A DNA stretch of 64,000 bases from Coniferiporia sulphurascens (lineage: Eukaryota; Basidiomycota; Agaricomycetes; Hymenochaetales; Hymenochaetaceae), in the NCBI GenBank assembly GCA_002794785.1, contig NBBA01000004.1, forward strand, positions 62,001 through 126,000, written 5' to 3'. A program made the translations under genes and the position numbers. The number at the start of each line of letters is the position of its first letter. Within the stretch, counting starts at the first letter, position 1. Below, piece after piece: positions 23,249-35,940 of this stretch. The notes below the pieces were generated by a model. The model saw only the letters and a program-made list of their open reading frames with translations. It was not told the origin of the DNA and made no database searches.

Positions 23249-25335
23249 AGCAAGACCTTGCTGGGGAAGGTGTGTTTGGTGGGAGGTCGCAATCGACGGC
23301 GACTGCTCAAGTTATACAGCGGCGTTGTTATACCATGATTTCCGCCAGTCTCCTCCATGGATAATTAGTTTAGGCCCGCAATGGACTACTAGCACACCAC
23401 CGTGCACAATCTTTATCATGTGGGGAAGTTGAGTGCGCGCGAAATCGGACTGGCTGACTGGCCGTAGTACATGGCGGTTAGAGTCTGAGGGAGGATTTGG
23501 ATATTTTGGGACACATTTCAATAAAACTGAAGATCGGTTTACCCGCGCTTAAGCTGTTCAAGCCGGTAGCCCCTTCAGCAGTCTCTTGTCTTGAACTTCC
23601 GTGCCCGATAAACGGCGGGTGTGCTTGAACAGGTGAGCCTAATGGATAATACTTGTACCGTTGCCTAGCAGTCGAGACCATCTGCTATGTACGGCAATTA
23701 GTAAATCCTGGTAGTTGGGTGACACAAGTCCGAAATATATCCCGCACAAACCAGTGCCCACTTTGGCGCATCAAGGAGGTTCCAATCGAATAGTGTGAAT
23801 TAATAAGTTCATGGCGACAATTGGTGTTTATAGCTTAGAACGTACAATATGGTAATCAAAAGGCAAACAAAAAGATACGTAAGATATACGAGAAGAGAAA
23901 CGTTGCGAAGTTGATAGAACGACAGATCGTGCATACATGAAAAGTTTAACATAAACGGCATGGGATACATGTTCTCCCTGCGCCCTGAACATCCGCATGT
24001 CACCTGTTTTCACTAGTACAGTGGTGGTAAATTTCCGAAGTAAGGTCCTTAGACAAGGGAGACAACCGTCTGGCGGACCGGAGCACGTCCCTTCGGCACC
24101 GCGCGTCATAGCAAGAGCGCCCTGTTTTTATAGCTTCTATCGCACGCTTCGCCACTTCGTTGTGCCTCATGGGTTCCTTCCTCTCCTTTCCCGCATGAAT
24201 AACGCCGCTCGCAGAATTGGAGACGTGACTATAATTTTCTCCTACCCGACTGGACCTTCCATACGGAGCTCGCGCTGAACCAGTAATTGATAAAGGAAAT
24301 TTTTTCGGAACGTCAGAGTATGCTGGGGAACATGAAATGACGCCTATTGAGCAATGTATTATTGGTTGCATCAGATTTTGTCATTATTTCAATACGAGGG
24401 GTGGCTGCGTACAAGTAGTATCAGTTCGTTCAATCTTTCCTAGGTTCCCTAACGTTATATCGAACTGGCCCTCAAATATGGATAGTGTCGCGTCTCCGGA
24501 TTGGATGTCTGTATCAATCTCGGGTATGTGTGAAGCATCTGGAATAGACCAAGAGAGTGTGGAAACCGGCGTTTTGAGTTCAATATCTCTTGAAACGGAT
24601 GCATCGTCGCGGCTGAGACCGCCCCTAGGCCTCTGTTGATCAAGAACACCACCGCAGATTCCAGACCACAGCATAATACTAATCGGGAAACACCAAACCT
24701 AGATTTAGGTTAACGTTCAATAATGTGCGAGAACCTACTCACCTTCTCCACGGGAAGAGGAATGCAGCGTTGATCGCATTCAACGGGAAGAAATACTGTC
24801 AGCTAACCCTTTGAAGCGGAATAAGTACCCAATTATGCTGTGGCTCAGTCTCAGTACGGTCCATGGGTGGTTTCTTTGATATTTATACAATGACGTTGCA
24901 AAATAGTTTCCGGACAGAATACACGCCTTCACAGTGCCAATTCCGTGCGCTCATTTCTAGTGCCACGTATGTCAAAGCGTGTTTGAAGAGTGCGGCGGGC
25001 AGTGAAACCGTGTCGTAACAGTAAGGTTAAACTCTGAATCCTGAAGTGGCCCGACACTGGCCGTTGCGGACGGATGTAACGCATGTATGCATCCACGGAG
25101 ACAGTTTTTACGAGTGGTCTTCTTCGTCGTCGATGATATTTCCAGTATGCACGCGCAGGCGGTGAGGTCGAGAGAGACACCACGCGCCTGTCACAATGGC
25201 CTTGCCAGACCCGGGATGCAATCGTTTTACACTGTTGTCCGCCTAAGAGTTGGATTGTTAAGAAGAAGATGATGATACTGTGGGATAGAACGTGTACTTT
25301 GTAGATTCCAGACCAGTCGATGATAAGGCAGTAAT
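23249..25335. other. Intergenic stretch, possible unresolved gene remnants
   Basis: About 2.1 kb without a supportable gene. On the minus strand a frame at 24674-24384 is preceded by a plausible acceptor, and an upstream piece near 24800 ends with a GTGAGT donor. This could be a degraded or novel multi-exon gene, but I recognise no domain and cannot build a full model. Confidence 0.3.
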
Positions 25336-25600
25336 CAGAATATTAAATAAATATAACGAACGATATAAATATAGTACGTGGTCATATGAACAACCACCTT
25401 ACTAAGTGAACGATAACGCAACGATAACGCCATACGATAGGAGCTAGTTAGTTATAGTAGTACTAGCCCACGGAACGTGTATATAAGGGGAGCTGGTCTC
25501 GCCCTAGAAATACATCGGTTTACGCTGATAACCCACCTTGCCTGAGTCTCACCACTGCACCTCATCGTCTACCACAACGTGCGTAGATTTTAAGACAGAA
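25336..25600 (-). repeat. Solo copia LTR with perfect CAGAA target duplication
   Basis: The LTR proper is 25341-25595 (255 bp). It reads TATTAAAT...TTTTAAGA on the plus strand, so it is opposite in strand to the copia element at 11.7-17.1 kb. It is flanked by CAGAA at 25336-25340 and 25596-25600. Note: in family orientation it lies on the plus strand as written. It defines the exact LTR ends of the family. Confidence 0.85.
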
Positions 25601-26086
25601 CAACAGGAGCGACTTGACCATGGTTTCGCGAGTGCTCTTTCCTGAATGACATGCTCAGTCGGTGTCGTTTTTCCCTTCGCAGAACTATATACGAAAAGAA
25701 AAGAGGTATAAGCACGCACCAAATCCTTCTTCCGTCGATCTTAATCTACAGCGCCGTATTTCCAAGCCGACATTACCACAGGGAGACATGGCTTTCGCTT
25801 GTGCTAATGCAGTATCCAGTTCCCACGACCTCGAACATTTTACGTAATATACAGCACCGTTCAAGCGAGAATGATCAATGCGTCGATATCGTGACTTTTT
25901 TTTTTTTTAAATTTAAATTCTGCATTTATATACCGCTACATTACAAAGTAAAAGACACGGATATGAGACCAAATGAAGTGTCGTGCAAGAGGAGATTAAC
26001 AAGGTATAAAGTGTCTGGATTTTAATCGATGAATGGTGTGAAGTTATGGTTCAGAAGTTTTAATGGTATGTTTAAGGAGGAAAAAA

Positions 26087-29000
26087 TCAAGAAGGAGGAA
26101 TCAGGTCGTGAACTGTGAACACTTTTGTAAATGCATTAGATGAATTTAAAAATGAAGCAAACTTTTGAAGGTATAATTCTTTGGTAAAAAGGGTTTGGTC
26201 CAGTGGTGGGATGGCATTCCCAAAGGCCTGAACACACGCGAATTTGAGTAGTGGGCAGCGTCAGATGATGTGGTCCTGAGTTTGAATATATTCACCACAC
26301 GGGCATGATATGGGTATGGTGGGTACAAAATGCTGATAGTAATCTCCAAAGTGGCCGTGTCCTGTGATTGCATGGAAAATGCGTGATGAAATGTCTTGGG
26401 GGTAGTAAAATCGTTTCCAGAAGTTTGGGAGTTTAAACGATGGGACTGCAGATATGGTGTTGAATGATGCAGAGTCCGAAATGTTTTTTGTATCCCAAAT
26501 GAGATTAGCCCAAGATGTTTTCGCATGAAGGTTAATGTTTTCTCTTTCTCCGGCGAAAGTTTTTAGGAGGAAAGGATGACCAATTGGCGAGAAATGTGTG
26601 AGTTTGTCAGTGATTTCATTGCCAGGGATGCCTGAGTGACCAGGAGACCAATGAAGATGAACGTGATGGCGGGTGTTAGAAGTAAAAGAATCAGAAAATT
26701 TTCGAAAAATATGAGAAGAGGATTGAGCCACGTGAGGGGATAAGTCAATGATAGCTGGAATACATGAGGACGAGTCAGAGAAAAAATGGATGTTGTGAAT
26801 ATGTGAAGACATTAGAATATGGCATTGATGAAAGAGAGTGATACATTCTGTACATTTTGCAAGAGCATACATTTCAGCATCAAAAGAGGAACCAGATGGA
26901 GAGCAAAAGAAATGACCAAGGTCGACAATTTGGGAGTTGTGATAGATAACAAATGCAGAAATGGTGATGGACCGATTGTTTTTGTAATTTTTTGAACCAT
27001 CTGTATATTCTAAAAGATTATGAATATTTTTTGAAAGAGAGTTGTGAAGAAGAATAATGCGGTTTTTTTGTTGATTTTTTCGGTTTAATAAAGAGTCCCC
27101 GGAATCGAGGTTGTAGGAAAGACTTTTGAAATGATATTGAGATGGATTACTAGGTAAATGTTGAGACGGATGAGTGAGATAAGGATTAATATGTTTGGTA
27201 TGTGGATCTGCGAGGAAAGCAAGGCGATGAAGTTGCGTTTTTGGTTTGGTTGATGTGGATTGATGACGAGAGGTGATAGGAGGTTTGGATGTGGGTAGGT
27301 GAGGCCAAGAAGATGGAAGATGATTAAGAAGTTGAGAATTTAATGGAAGACGGTTAAGGCGAAGAGCTGTAGATTGATTATATTTGTTGAGGAGGATAGG
27401 GATAGGTAGAACGTGTGAAATACGGTGGAGGGCGTGAGAGGGTGTTGTCCGAAAAGTGCCGGTGAGGAGATGGAGACTTTGATTTTGAGCAACAGACATG
27501 TGTTGGATTTTGGATTTTTGTCAGATGCCCATATACCAGAGTTGAAAGCCGTACATGAGGACTGGAAGAATGTTGGAGTAATGGAGAGTTCTGAAGTTGG
27601 CAAAAGACAGACTGCGTATAGTGTTTCCAAGGATACAAAGAGCCATGGAAGTGGAGCATGCGCGCATGCACATGCGTTGGATGTGGTGGTTGAAATTGAG
27701 TCTTTGGTCGAGGAAAAAACCCAGCCAACGAATAATGGGTGATGGGGTAATGGTAACAGGAGGTGAATGAATGTCCAAGAGGGTAATGGAAGGAAAGGAG
27801 GTGGGAGAGAAACCATGACGTATGAAATGAATAAGGTCCGATTTAAAATGATCAATAGAAAGTTGGATATCATTAAGTTTACTAGAAATTATGTTGTATG
27901 CGTTTGTAAGAAGAGAAATGTTTGTTTTGTATGATTCTGAATATACCATAATAAGTTGATCATCCATGTATGCTTTGAGACAAGTGTCTGAAGAAGAGTT
28001 AAACTCATTAAGAATGAAGGCAGTGTAAATGGGGGAAAGGATAGGAGAAATCGGTGAGCCTTGCGGAATACCAATGTTATGAATAGGTCTAGGTTCAGAA
28101 AGGAAATTGTCAATTTTAAAGGAAATATGACGGTTGTTACAATTTTCCTTTACTTTTCCCTTACTGCGCTGACTCACTTCCCCTTCATTATCATCAGTCA
28201 GCGAAACTCCCCCATTTCTCTACCTTACTCATCCATATTTGCCTCGTGCCATAAGACACCATGATGACGCCTTATTGCACCATCATGACACGCTTTGCTT
28301 ACTGATCACTGTACTTGGATTACCAAGGTCCTCCTTGAGTTTCCATGACCTTCCATAGTCTGGTAAACACACCTAACCAAGTCGCTACAGTAGCAAACAC
28401 ATAGAGTAGCATATAAGCATGTAACTTCAGTAGCACAAGCCCTAAGCTTGTGGTCTTTGTTCATACAAGCCAATTATCTGCTACCACCAGTTTACTGCAT
28501 GCCTACCAAGCTGTCAGTCGCTTTGTCGTAACCCGACTCCATCAAGAAGCCTACCACGTCCACATCGTCAATCAGGAAGCACCATTGACGATCATCCTCG
28601 ACTTATGACATCTAGGAAGCCCCATTGTCATCACAATTAGCACTGACGATCAGGAAGCCCCAACATCAATCACCACGTAACTGTTGAGCTTAACAATGGT
28701 CAGAAAGAAATGCTTGGGTCCAAAGAATGATTTTTTGATCGAAGCCAAGAAGGTGCAGGGAATGTAATAATCACAAGTGATTGACATTATCGAAATAGCC
28801 TTTAATGTCGATGGCAAGGGCGGAGACAAATAATTTCTTTTTGTGGGCGATTTGTATGTCATGAATGAGCGAGAGACCGGTGTCAACGGTGCAGGAATTT
28901 GAGCAGCCACCAAATTGAATAGTAGGGACTAGATTAAAGTGACCTACATCCCAAGTTAAGTGTTTAGCGATAATTTTTTCCATGATTTTTCCTATGCATT

Positions 29001-30585
29001 CGAGGAGGGCGATTGGTCAATATGATCTTGGATTACTAGAGTCATTTTTGTTAGGTTTTGGAATGAGTACAATGTTAGCATTTTTCCATGGGTGTAAATG
29101 ACAAGAAAAGCATTCATTAAAAAGGTTAAAAAGAATGGTCAGATGCATCGCATTGACCCATTTAAGGTAAGCATAAGAGATATTGGAAATACCCGGTGCT
29201 GAATTGTTATGAGTAAGATTGAGGCATGTGTTGATTTCGTTCTGAGTAATGTGAGGAGATGATTGAGTTGGTTTTTTGGGCAGGTCATATGGTAGAGCAG
29301 TTACGTCTGGTTGAGGTACTGATGAAAAGAAAGATTGATGAAAAACATGCGCTTGTTGTGCTGGAGTGTGAGTGTATTGATCGTTATAAAGAATAGGAGG
29401 AGTCCGTGTTTTTCATTTACCAGATGACCATTTGGCATAGCGATAAATGTCATAGGATGATGCGCCTTCAAGAACGGAAGTTGCCCAGGTTTGTTTAGCT
29501 TTTTTGAAAATGAGACATGCTTCTTTGTGAAGATATTCTTTTTCGTAGTTGTTGGAGCAGTCCCTAAACGCGCAGATAGCTTGGTCGCATTCGTCATTCC
29601 ACCAGTATGAATATGTGAAAGCCGAGGTGGATGTTTGAGGCATAATTTCAGAGGTAGTAAGTGTGATCATGTCGGTAAGTTGTTTTACGAAGTCGTTAAC
29701 TGAAGCGTCACTTGAAAAGATTGGAAGCAGTTTGTCATCGAGGTGAAAGCTGAATTTTTCAATCCATTCCTGTTTGCGTTCAGGGTCGTATTTATAGGAA
29801 ATGATGGGATCTTCGGGTGTGAAGTCAGTGTTAATGGGTAAAAATGCAACTGTAATAGGAATATGATCAGAAGAATAAGCTGGCATGTCAATGCAAGTCC
29901 AATCAAAAAAGAAGTCAGAAAGAATAGCCGTGAAGTTAAGAAGCGTGAGGTCAATAATAGAGTCAGATTGTCGATGTTGTCCTTTACGAGTTGGGAAGTC
30001 GATGTCGTTGAGAATGAAGAGCGACTGGTCTTGAGTCCATGAAGGGAAATTGTCGGATTCCATTGAAGACCGACAGATAGGTTGATTAGGAAGAGCCCAT
30101 TCTGAATGATGAAGGTTAAAATCACCCATGATGCAGGTAGGAATGTCGTAATCGAGTTTGATGTCAATGAGGAAACAAATATTGTTGCCTAGGATACCGG
30201 AGCCGTAGTTATAGCAGTTTATGAGTCAAAAAGTTTTGTTGAGGTAGGTGATGTCAACTGTCATAAAATCTTTATGATTAGTGATATCCTGGCGCAAAGT
30301 AGCTGAAAGATGAGGGAAAGAGCATCGAACATAAATGATAATGTGAGGTTTAATGGGAGAGAGAGTGTCGTAAGATGGAAGAAAATAATCCCAGGCTGGA
30401 TGTTTAATCAGAAGTAAAATAGGAACCCCATCAGGGGAAGAGTCAGAATGCGAAAGACCGGAAAAACCAATAAAGGGTTCTTGTAGAACTAATATATGAA
30501 GATTTGGGTTGTTAAGAAGACAAGTAGTGCGCAGACCACTTTTAGCTACATTGAGCTGAAGAATGCGAAGGGCCGTATGATTCAT
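26087..30585 (-). pseudogene. LINE ORF2: endonuclease, reverse transcriptase, RNase H (interrupted)
   Basis: After subtracting the LTR-1 insertion and one 5-bp duplication, this is one frame of 1311 codons. Domains in order: an APE-type endonuclease (LQLNVAKSG, LVLQEPFIG, MGDFNLHHSEW, YSSDHIPI); reverse transcriptase (DIKGYFDNVNH, GIPQGSPISP, catalytic YMDD in KAYMDDQLI); and RNase H1 (YTDGS, DAEMYAL, FSDSSS, HWSPGHSGIPGNE), with a short His/Cys-containing tail. Five in-frame TGA codons occur at 30228-30226, 29415-29413, 29019-29017, 27523-27521 and 26263-26261. Most fit loss of a CGA arginine codon. The LTR insertion lies between the first RT motifs and the GIPQGSP box. The start codon overlaps the ORF1 stop as ATGA. 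Confidence 0.85.
28135..28695 (+). repeat. Solo LTR-1 inserted in LINE ORF2
   Basis: 561 bp, TGTTAC...TTAACA, flanked by ACGGT (28130-28134) and ATGGT (28696-28700). The single difference is a C-to-T transition within a CpG. Removing the LTR plus 5 bp restores the ORF2 frame. Confidence 0.85.
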
Positions 30586-33527
30586 AAAGAGTCATCATGT
30601 ACTGAGTTGTGTGGGTCGACTTGCATGGATGGGGAATTGGAACGGATGAATGCCGGGTCAGAAATGAATTGGCAATGGGAGGGATGAACGTGAATAAAAT
30701 TTGGGTTAGAGGACACCGGAGATGGAGGAGACGAAAGATTCATGCGAATCGGAGCCGGATTGTGATTGAAGTAGAGAGCGCGATGAGGGCAGTCAATAGA
30801 GTCAGCAGGATGGGCCCTGGAACAGTTAATGCAGTGAAAATGATTGCATGATTGGTTTTCTTGGTAATGGGCACTTGAGCAACCAGAACACATTTCCCAA
30901 TGTTGAGATGTAAGATGACGTTTTGAAGCGCAGTATCGGCATCCTAGAGGTTGAGTACAGTTAATTGTTAAGTGTCCAAATTTCCAACATTTAGTGCACT
31001 GGGAGAAATGAGGTTTATCTTTCCAGATGAGTGGGATTGTGGATTGGCCAAAAATAAAAAATACTGAGGTTGTGACTTTTCGTAGCAGATCCCCGTTAGG
31101 GTCCTCGAAGGCAAAAGAAATAGATGATCTGGGTTTAGTAATGAGCTCCGGGTTGCGTGCCCATCTTGGTGGTTGAGTAATTTTCAATGAGTGGAAAAGA
31201 TTGTTAAGTAAAAGTGAGCAAAGAATTTTGAGGTCTGAAAAAATAGGTTGATTTGGACCATTAGACATGATGATGTTGCTGAGAATGACTTTGGACCATT
31301 TGATATCGTAAGTAATGGTAAGGGGGTGATTAGGACGTAATTCGAAAGCATCTTTAAGGATAGGAATGATGGAGTTAATGGAGTTAGCGGATATATTGTT
31401 AGGAAAAGAAAAAATGCAGTTCCCGGACATGTTCCAGTCAGTGCCAATGATGTGAATGTGTCGTGCAGTAGGAATTCGGTCAAGTTTGGCTTGGATCCGA
31501 TCGATGAGAGTTTTTGAATTGGGCCGTGAAGAAAGAGGCATGTTTTGTCCTTGGAACCGTGCAACATAATGAGTCAAAGTGGAAATAGAGGCTGGAGCCG
31601 AGGGTAAGAGTTTAGGCTGATTGGTCGGCATGTTAAGACCCAAATGATCCTTATACATTAACGTGCTTATGGGTTGATCTACGATCGGGTTTCGAAGGGT
31701 TACAGGAGAAGGAGTACGTTGTCAGGGTCCTGAAGGGCGTGCACAGTTCGGATTGGATAAAGGAGCAGTATGTGGTTGTATGAAACCGTGGCTAACATTG
31801 TCCGGTTCGATGGTGGTTTCATTGGAAAAGGATACATGATGAGACATAGCGGGCGAAGTTAGAGATGTAGAGGCTTTGGGAGGGATAAAAGAGGCAACGG
31901 TTTCTTCAAGTTGGACCATACGGGAAATAATACGAAGTTCCAGATCTTTAGCATGTTGTCTTGCTTGTTCTTGAAGAGTCGACTGTAGAGATGTAATCAT
32001 AGAGCTGATAGTGGTAAAATTTGGACCCGATGTGATCATGGCAGCCGTAGGTTCGATGACATTGTCATGAATAGAATTTGGAAAAAGTATTGGGTTACAG
32101 ACTCGGAAATTGAATTGGCCGGAGTCATCAATGTTTGTTTTATGGTACGTGATCGGCATTGCGGGGTCAGCTGGGTGTACAATGGTGACAGAAGTGTCGG
32201 ATGGTACGAAGCGAAAATGAAAGAGTTGAATCGCATTAGCTAATGAATTCATAGAGTGGTCGGTTAGGTGTTGATGAAAGTGGGTGGGCCAGGTGTTCGC
32301 AATTAGAGATAGAATCTGTTCGATGGCTAAGGCCCATTCTTCAAAAGATCCCGGGGCTAAAATGTTTTCCAGAGAATCATGGGCTTCAGATTTAATGATG
32401 CAGTCTTCCATTGACTCGTCGTCAGGTGATGGTGTGAAACGAATATTCCGACATTGGTGTGTGGGAGGATCAGAAGAAGAAGACGAATGTGATTGGTTAG
32501 AAGTTTGATGAGAAAGAATAGGGGCAGGCATGTGAGTGTCTTGCAAAGCACCATGTGTTACAATTTTCCTTTACTTTCCCATTACTGCGCTGACTCACTT
32601 CCTCTTCGTCATCATCAGTCAGCACAACTCCCCCATTTCTCTTCCTTACTCATCCTTATTTTGCCTTGCACCATAAGATGCCATGATGACACCTTATTGC
32701 ACCATCATGATGTGCTTTGCTTACTGATAGTCCTACTTGTATTACCAAGGCATTCCTTGGGTTTCCATGACCTTCCATAGTCTGGTAAACTACCCTACAC
32801 AAGCCACTATGGTAGTAAACACATAGAGTAGCATATAAGCATGTAACTTCAGTAGCACAAGCCCTAAGCTTGTGCTCTTTGTTCATACAAGCCCATTATC
32901 TGCTACCACCAGTCTACTGTGTGCCACTGTGCCACTAGTTGCTTCGTCGTAACCCAACTCCGCTACAGAAGCCTACCGCATCCACATCGCCAATCAGGAA
33001 GCCCCATTGATGATCACCTTCAACTTACGACATCTAGGAAGCCCCGTTGCCATACCATCAGCCACCGACGATCAGGAAGCCCCGACGTTGATCACCTCAT
33101 AACTGTTGAGCTTAACACTGTGTGTTTGAGGGGAGGCAGCTTGCAGGAGAGACTGTGAGTCAAGAGGGAAAATGACGTCCATGGGTGTGGTGGTGGGCGC
33201 AGCAAGAGTGATATCTGAATAATTAGCATAGATAGATGAAAAGTCTTGAAAATGAGCATTGAAGGATGGGTCTTGAGAGGTAGGCATAGATATGACTTCT
33301 GGTGACTGAGATGATGGAATGATTTGCTGATAACCTATTATTTCTGTGTTTTTGTTAGTGTTAGTATTTTCTTTAGGAGGAGAAGGAAGAGGACAAGGAG
33401 GAGAGTGAGAGGCAGGAAGGTTAGGAGACAGTGAGTTGTAAGCATGCATTTCTTCAGGGGTGTTGGCAAATCTGGGACTGTTGAAAGAGGGGGTTTGAGA
33501 AGACACCATTGGGGAAAAGAAAAACAA
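30582..33527 (-). pseudogene. LINE ORF1: Gag-like protein with zinc knuckles (interrupted)
   Basis: After subtracting the LTR-1 insertion and 5 bp, this is one frame of 793 codons. The N-terminal half is Pro/Ser-rich (a start at 33527 or 33509 is possible). A conserved middle part precedes a Cys/His cluster near the end (CTKCWKFGHLTINC, CRYCASKRHLTSQHWEMC, HCINCSRAHPADSIDC), the tandem zinc-knuckle arrangement of LINE ORF1 proteins. This is expected to bind element RNA. One in-frame TGA occurs at 31724-31722. The TGA stop at 30584-30582 overlaps the ORF2 ATG by two bases. Confidence 0.8.
32556..33117 (+). repeat. Solo LTR-1 inserted in LINE ORF1
   Basis: 562 bp. The flanks CCATG (left) and CTGTG (right) match at three of five positions, both differences being transitions. 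Subtracting 562 + 5 bp restores the ORF1 frame exactly, so these are probably a decayed duplication. Confidence 0.8.
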
Positions 33528-33717
33528 AGGGGGTAGGGGGAGATGAGGAAAGGAAGTGGATAAGGGTGAAGTTAGAGGAAAAACAGCTCAACAGATGTCT
33601 ACTGTGAGGGAGAACTGGTGTGGGTAGTTAACCCAGGAAGTTTAGGGGCAGCGAAAGTGGCTGTGCAATTGGTGAGATGATGGTGGTAAGAGGTCAAGGG
33701 GTTGTTGATATCGTGAC

Positions 33718-34815
33718 TGGCCACCCTCTTCCGCTGAGCTCTGCGGCCGTGGTTTTGTCCTCTAATCTTTTTCAAGGAAGCTATTTACTTGCGATGAAAG
33801 ATACACGAGGAAATTGTTCAACGAAAACCCCTCTTGTGCAACGTGCACGTGGCTTTTCGGTGCCTGCCACTCCAAACGAGAACACAGCAAGACAATAGGA
33901 AAAGTTATATATCCAGGAAAGTGGCACAATGCCGAGATCTGGAATGGAGACCGCTGGGTACAGTGCTCATCCTGTGAATGCCCTGGAAAACCGACGTATG
34001 AGTTGCGCCGATTATGATCATACCTTCGTCATCGGTGAGCATCCATACTCCATCCCTGTAAGCTCCTTGCTCAGATGACGAATATAATTCCTTTGTGCAA
34101 TACGTTCATGTGTATAGGCGCTGTGGTATACTCGGCGCCTGAAATATAAATCTGCGAGACCCTAGAGACCCAGGCTACTTGGTCTAACCGGCGTACATTC
34201 TGGAAAACTCAGAAACATTATCCGGGTCCTTTGCGCTCTTAGGTTCATCGACCACCGCGGTGGAGATACTCCTTTAGTCCTTATAACGCACATCAAGCTT
34301 GGGCCCGCCGAGGCGGCTTCCTCTCCATACTGACACGTTTCAGACCCCGTCTTCGTACGCAGACTTTTTTATTATTATGATCCCGACTTGGGACCGCTCG
34401 CTTATACGATCAGGGACTTAGCGTCCGCTCCCTTGGGCTTTAAATGCCTTTCCTCGTATCTCTCAGTCAAAGGAGGCCCTCGAGTGCAGATGTTGGGCCA
34501 TAGCACAGTTCCCCCAGCCTACCCCCTTTGTGAGGTCTTCCACGGACGCTTTCAGCGTGCACTCAGCTTTGACAGTGCCATGGGATATATTTACTGGAGT
34601 TTCCGATGCTGGATTGGAGCAAGGCAGTCATCTGTTGACTTCTACCTACCTCGTATTCGTGTCTAGCCCTCCTACCTTTCTTCCCCCCTTCCTAAGTCTG
34701 CTTTCGTTTTCTCATCTTATTTTGGATGGCCTTCGTCCAGTCGTGCTTATGTCCGGGGCGCCCATTTACTTGTTCCTGCGTTCAGATCGAGCGTGGTTTT
34801 GAGGGATTTGCGAGC
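33718..34815. other. Intergenic stretch before the zinc-finger-like gene
   Basis: About 1.1 kb without a supportable gene. It includes the promoter of the next gene. An in-frame upstream ATG at 34726 would extend that gene by 30 residues. Confidence 0.4.
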
Positions 34816-35940
34816 ATGTCGCTCAACGGCGGTACCACACTCGCTGAATTTCCTGGATTTTGTGGAGGACTCTCGGTATGTCTATTACGACCACTTAACT
34901 CGTTTGTACTGAGCTTATGGGAAATTATCCAGAACAATATCCCAAACACGTTCGCCGGCTTTGGCTCCGCGCAAGTGAATCCCCTCCTCGTATCTGGCAC
35001 TCCTTCGATGAAGAGTACTTTCGGAATTGGGACCCCTCCGGTGTTTGACGCCGATATTCATACTCACAGTTGGCTCTCTGAGTTCGACGGGGAGTTCTCC
35101 GACCCCTTTAAGCAACTGCCGCAAGCCCACACCGCGTCCATTTCCCCCTTTATGCCCTACGATCCCTCACCGGGATTTTTCTTTTACTCTCCAAGCTCCA
35201 GCCAGTACTCTACGTCGCCAGATGCGGGCCTGTTCACACCCGAACTTTTCGACGGAAGTTCTTTTTCGCCGAACTCGACAACACCTCTTCCGCCATTGGC
35301 GTTGCCGGATATCCCTCCGATGACTTTCCGGACCAGTTATGCCGACACGCCCTGGGTTTATTCTCCCGATACCGCAACTCAGCCTCCTCAATCGGTACAC
35401 AACTTCCGGGGTGCAGGCAGTTTGGGCGACCAGGGCGACTATTTTACAACTGTCCGCACGAACGCCCTAGGCCTCGACTTGTTCCCCTCGCACGATGAAA
35501 CTCCAATCTGTATGGGTAGTCCACTGGACTTGTCAGCAACACTGTCCGCTCTCCAGACATCTGTCCCGCTTCCTATTCAACCTCAGTCAAATAAACCGAG
35601 GTCCCCACACTGCGGATCCCGCAAGCCGCTCTCAAAGACATTCAAGCCACTCATCTGCCGCGCCAGCAGCTCGTGCGGCAAGTTCTTCCCAGACCAGCGC
35701 ACGCGCGTGCGCCACGAGGAGTTCGTGCATGGTCCCAGGGTATATTTCTGTCCAAACACTGCGCCGAGCTGTAACTGTGCGAAAGACGGTTACGCACGCG
35801 GAGATTCGCTTGGGCGTCGCCTCAGACAGTATCCAGAGGATCACGAGTGCGTCATCGCGGCGAAGGCGAGGGGCTGGGCGAAGGACAAGAGGAGGAGCAT
35901 TAGGTGCTTGCGCAGGGATTTGGCCAGTCGTGTATGTTAG
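34816..35940 (+). CDS. Hypothetical protein with C-terminal zinc-finger-like region
   Basis: Two exons: 34816-34875 and 34933-35940, 355 aa. The 57-bp intron is in frame, so the unspliced frame also reads through. The first 260 residues are Pro/Ser/Phe-rich and look disordered, of the kind found in transcription activators. The last 90 residues are ordered and rich in Cys/His: CRASSSCGKFF...RVRHEEFVHG...YFCPN...CNCAKDGYAR...DHEC. This resembles a divergent C2H2 arrangement common in basidiomycete hypothetical proteins. DNA binding is plausible but not shown. The start was chosen for its position just upstream of the GTATGT donor; 34726 is an alternative. Confidence 0.6.
   Translation: MSLNGGTTLAEFPGFCGGLSVCLLRPLNSFVLSLWEIIQNNIPNTFAGFGSAQVNPLLVSGTPSMKSTFGIGTPPVFDADIHTHSWLSEFDGEFSDPFKQLPQAHTASISPFMPYDPSPGFFFYSPSSSQYSTSPDAGLFTPELFDGSSFSPNSTTPLPPLALPDIPPMTFRTSYADTPWVYSPDTATQPPQSVHNFRGAGSLGDQGDYFTTVRTNALGLDLFPSHDETPICMGSPLDLSATLSALQTSVPLPIQPQSNKPRSPHCGSRKPLSKTFKPLICRASSSCGKFFPDQRTRVRHEEFVHGPRVYFCPNTAPSCNCAKDGYARGDSLGRRLRQYPEDHECVIAAKARGWAKDKRRSIRCLRRDLASRVC

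Larger units (their letters stand above)
25885..33717 (-). mobile_element. Full-length LINE retrotransposon, two ORFs, with 11-bp target duplication
   Basis: The element lies on the minus strand between direct repeats GATATCGTGAC at 25885-25895 and 33707-33717. It ends in a poly(A) tail, seen as 13 T at 25896-25908 on the plus strand. It carries ORF1 (Gag-like, CCHC) and ORF2 (endonuclease, RT, RNase H), as in I/Tad-type LINEs. Two LTR-1 copies are inserted in it (28135-28695 and 32556-33117). Removing each with five bases of duplication restores the reading frames, so the LINE arrived first. Six in-frame TGA codons now interrupt the two ORFs. Confidence 0.88.
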
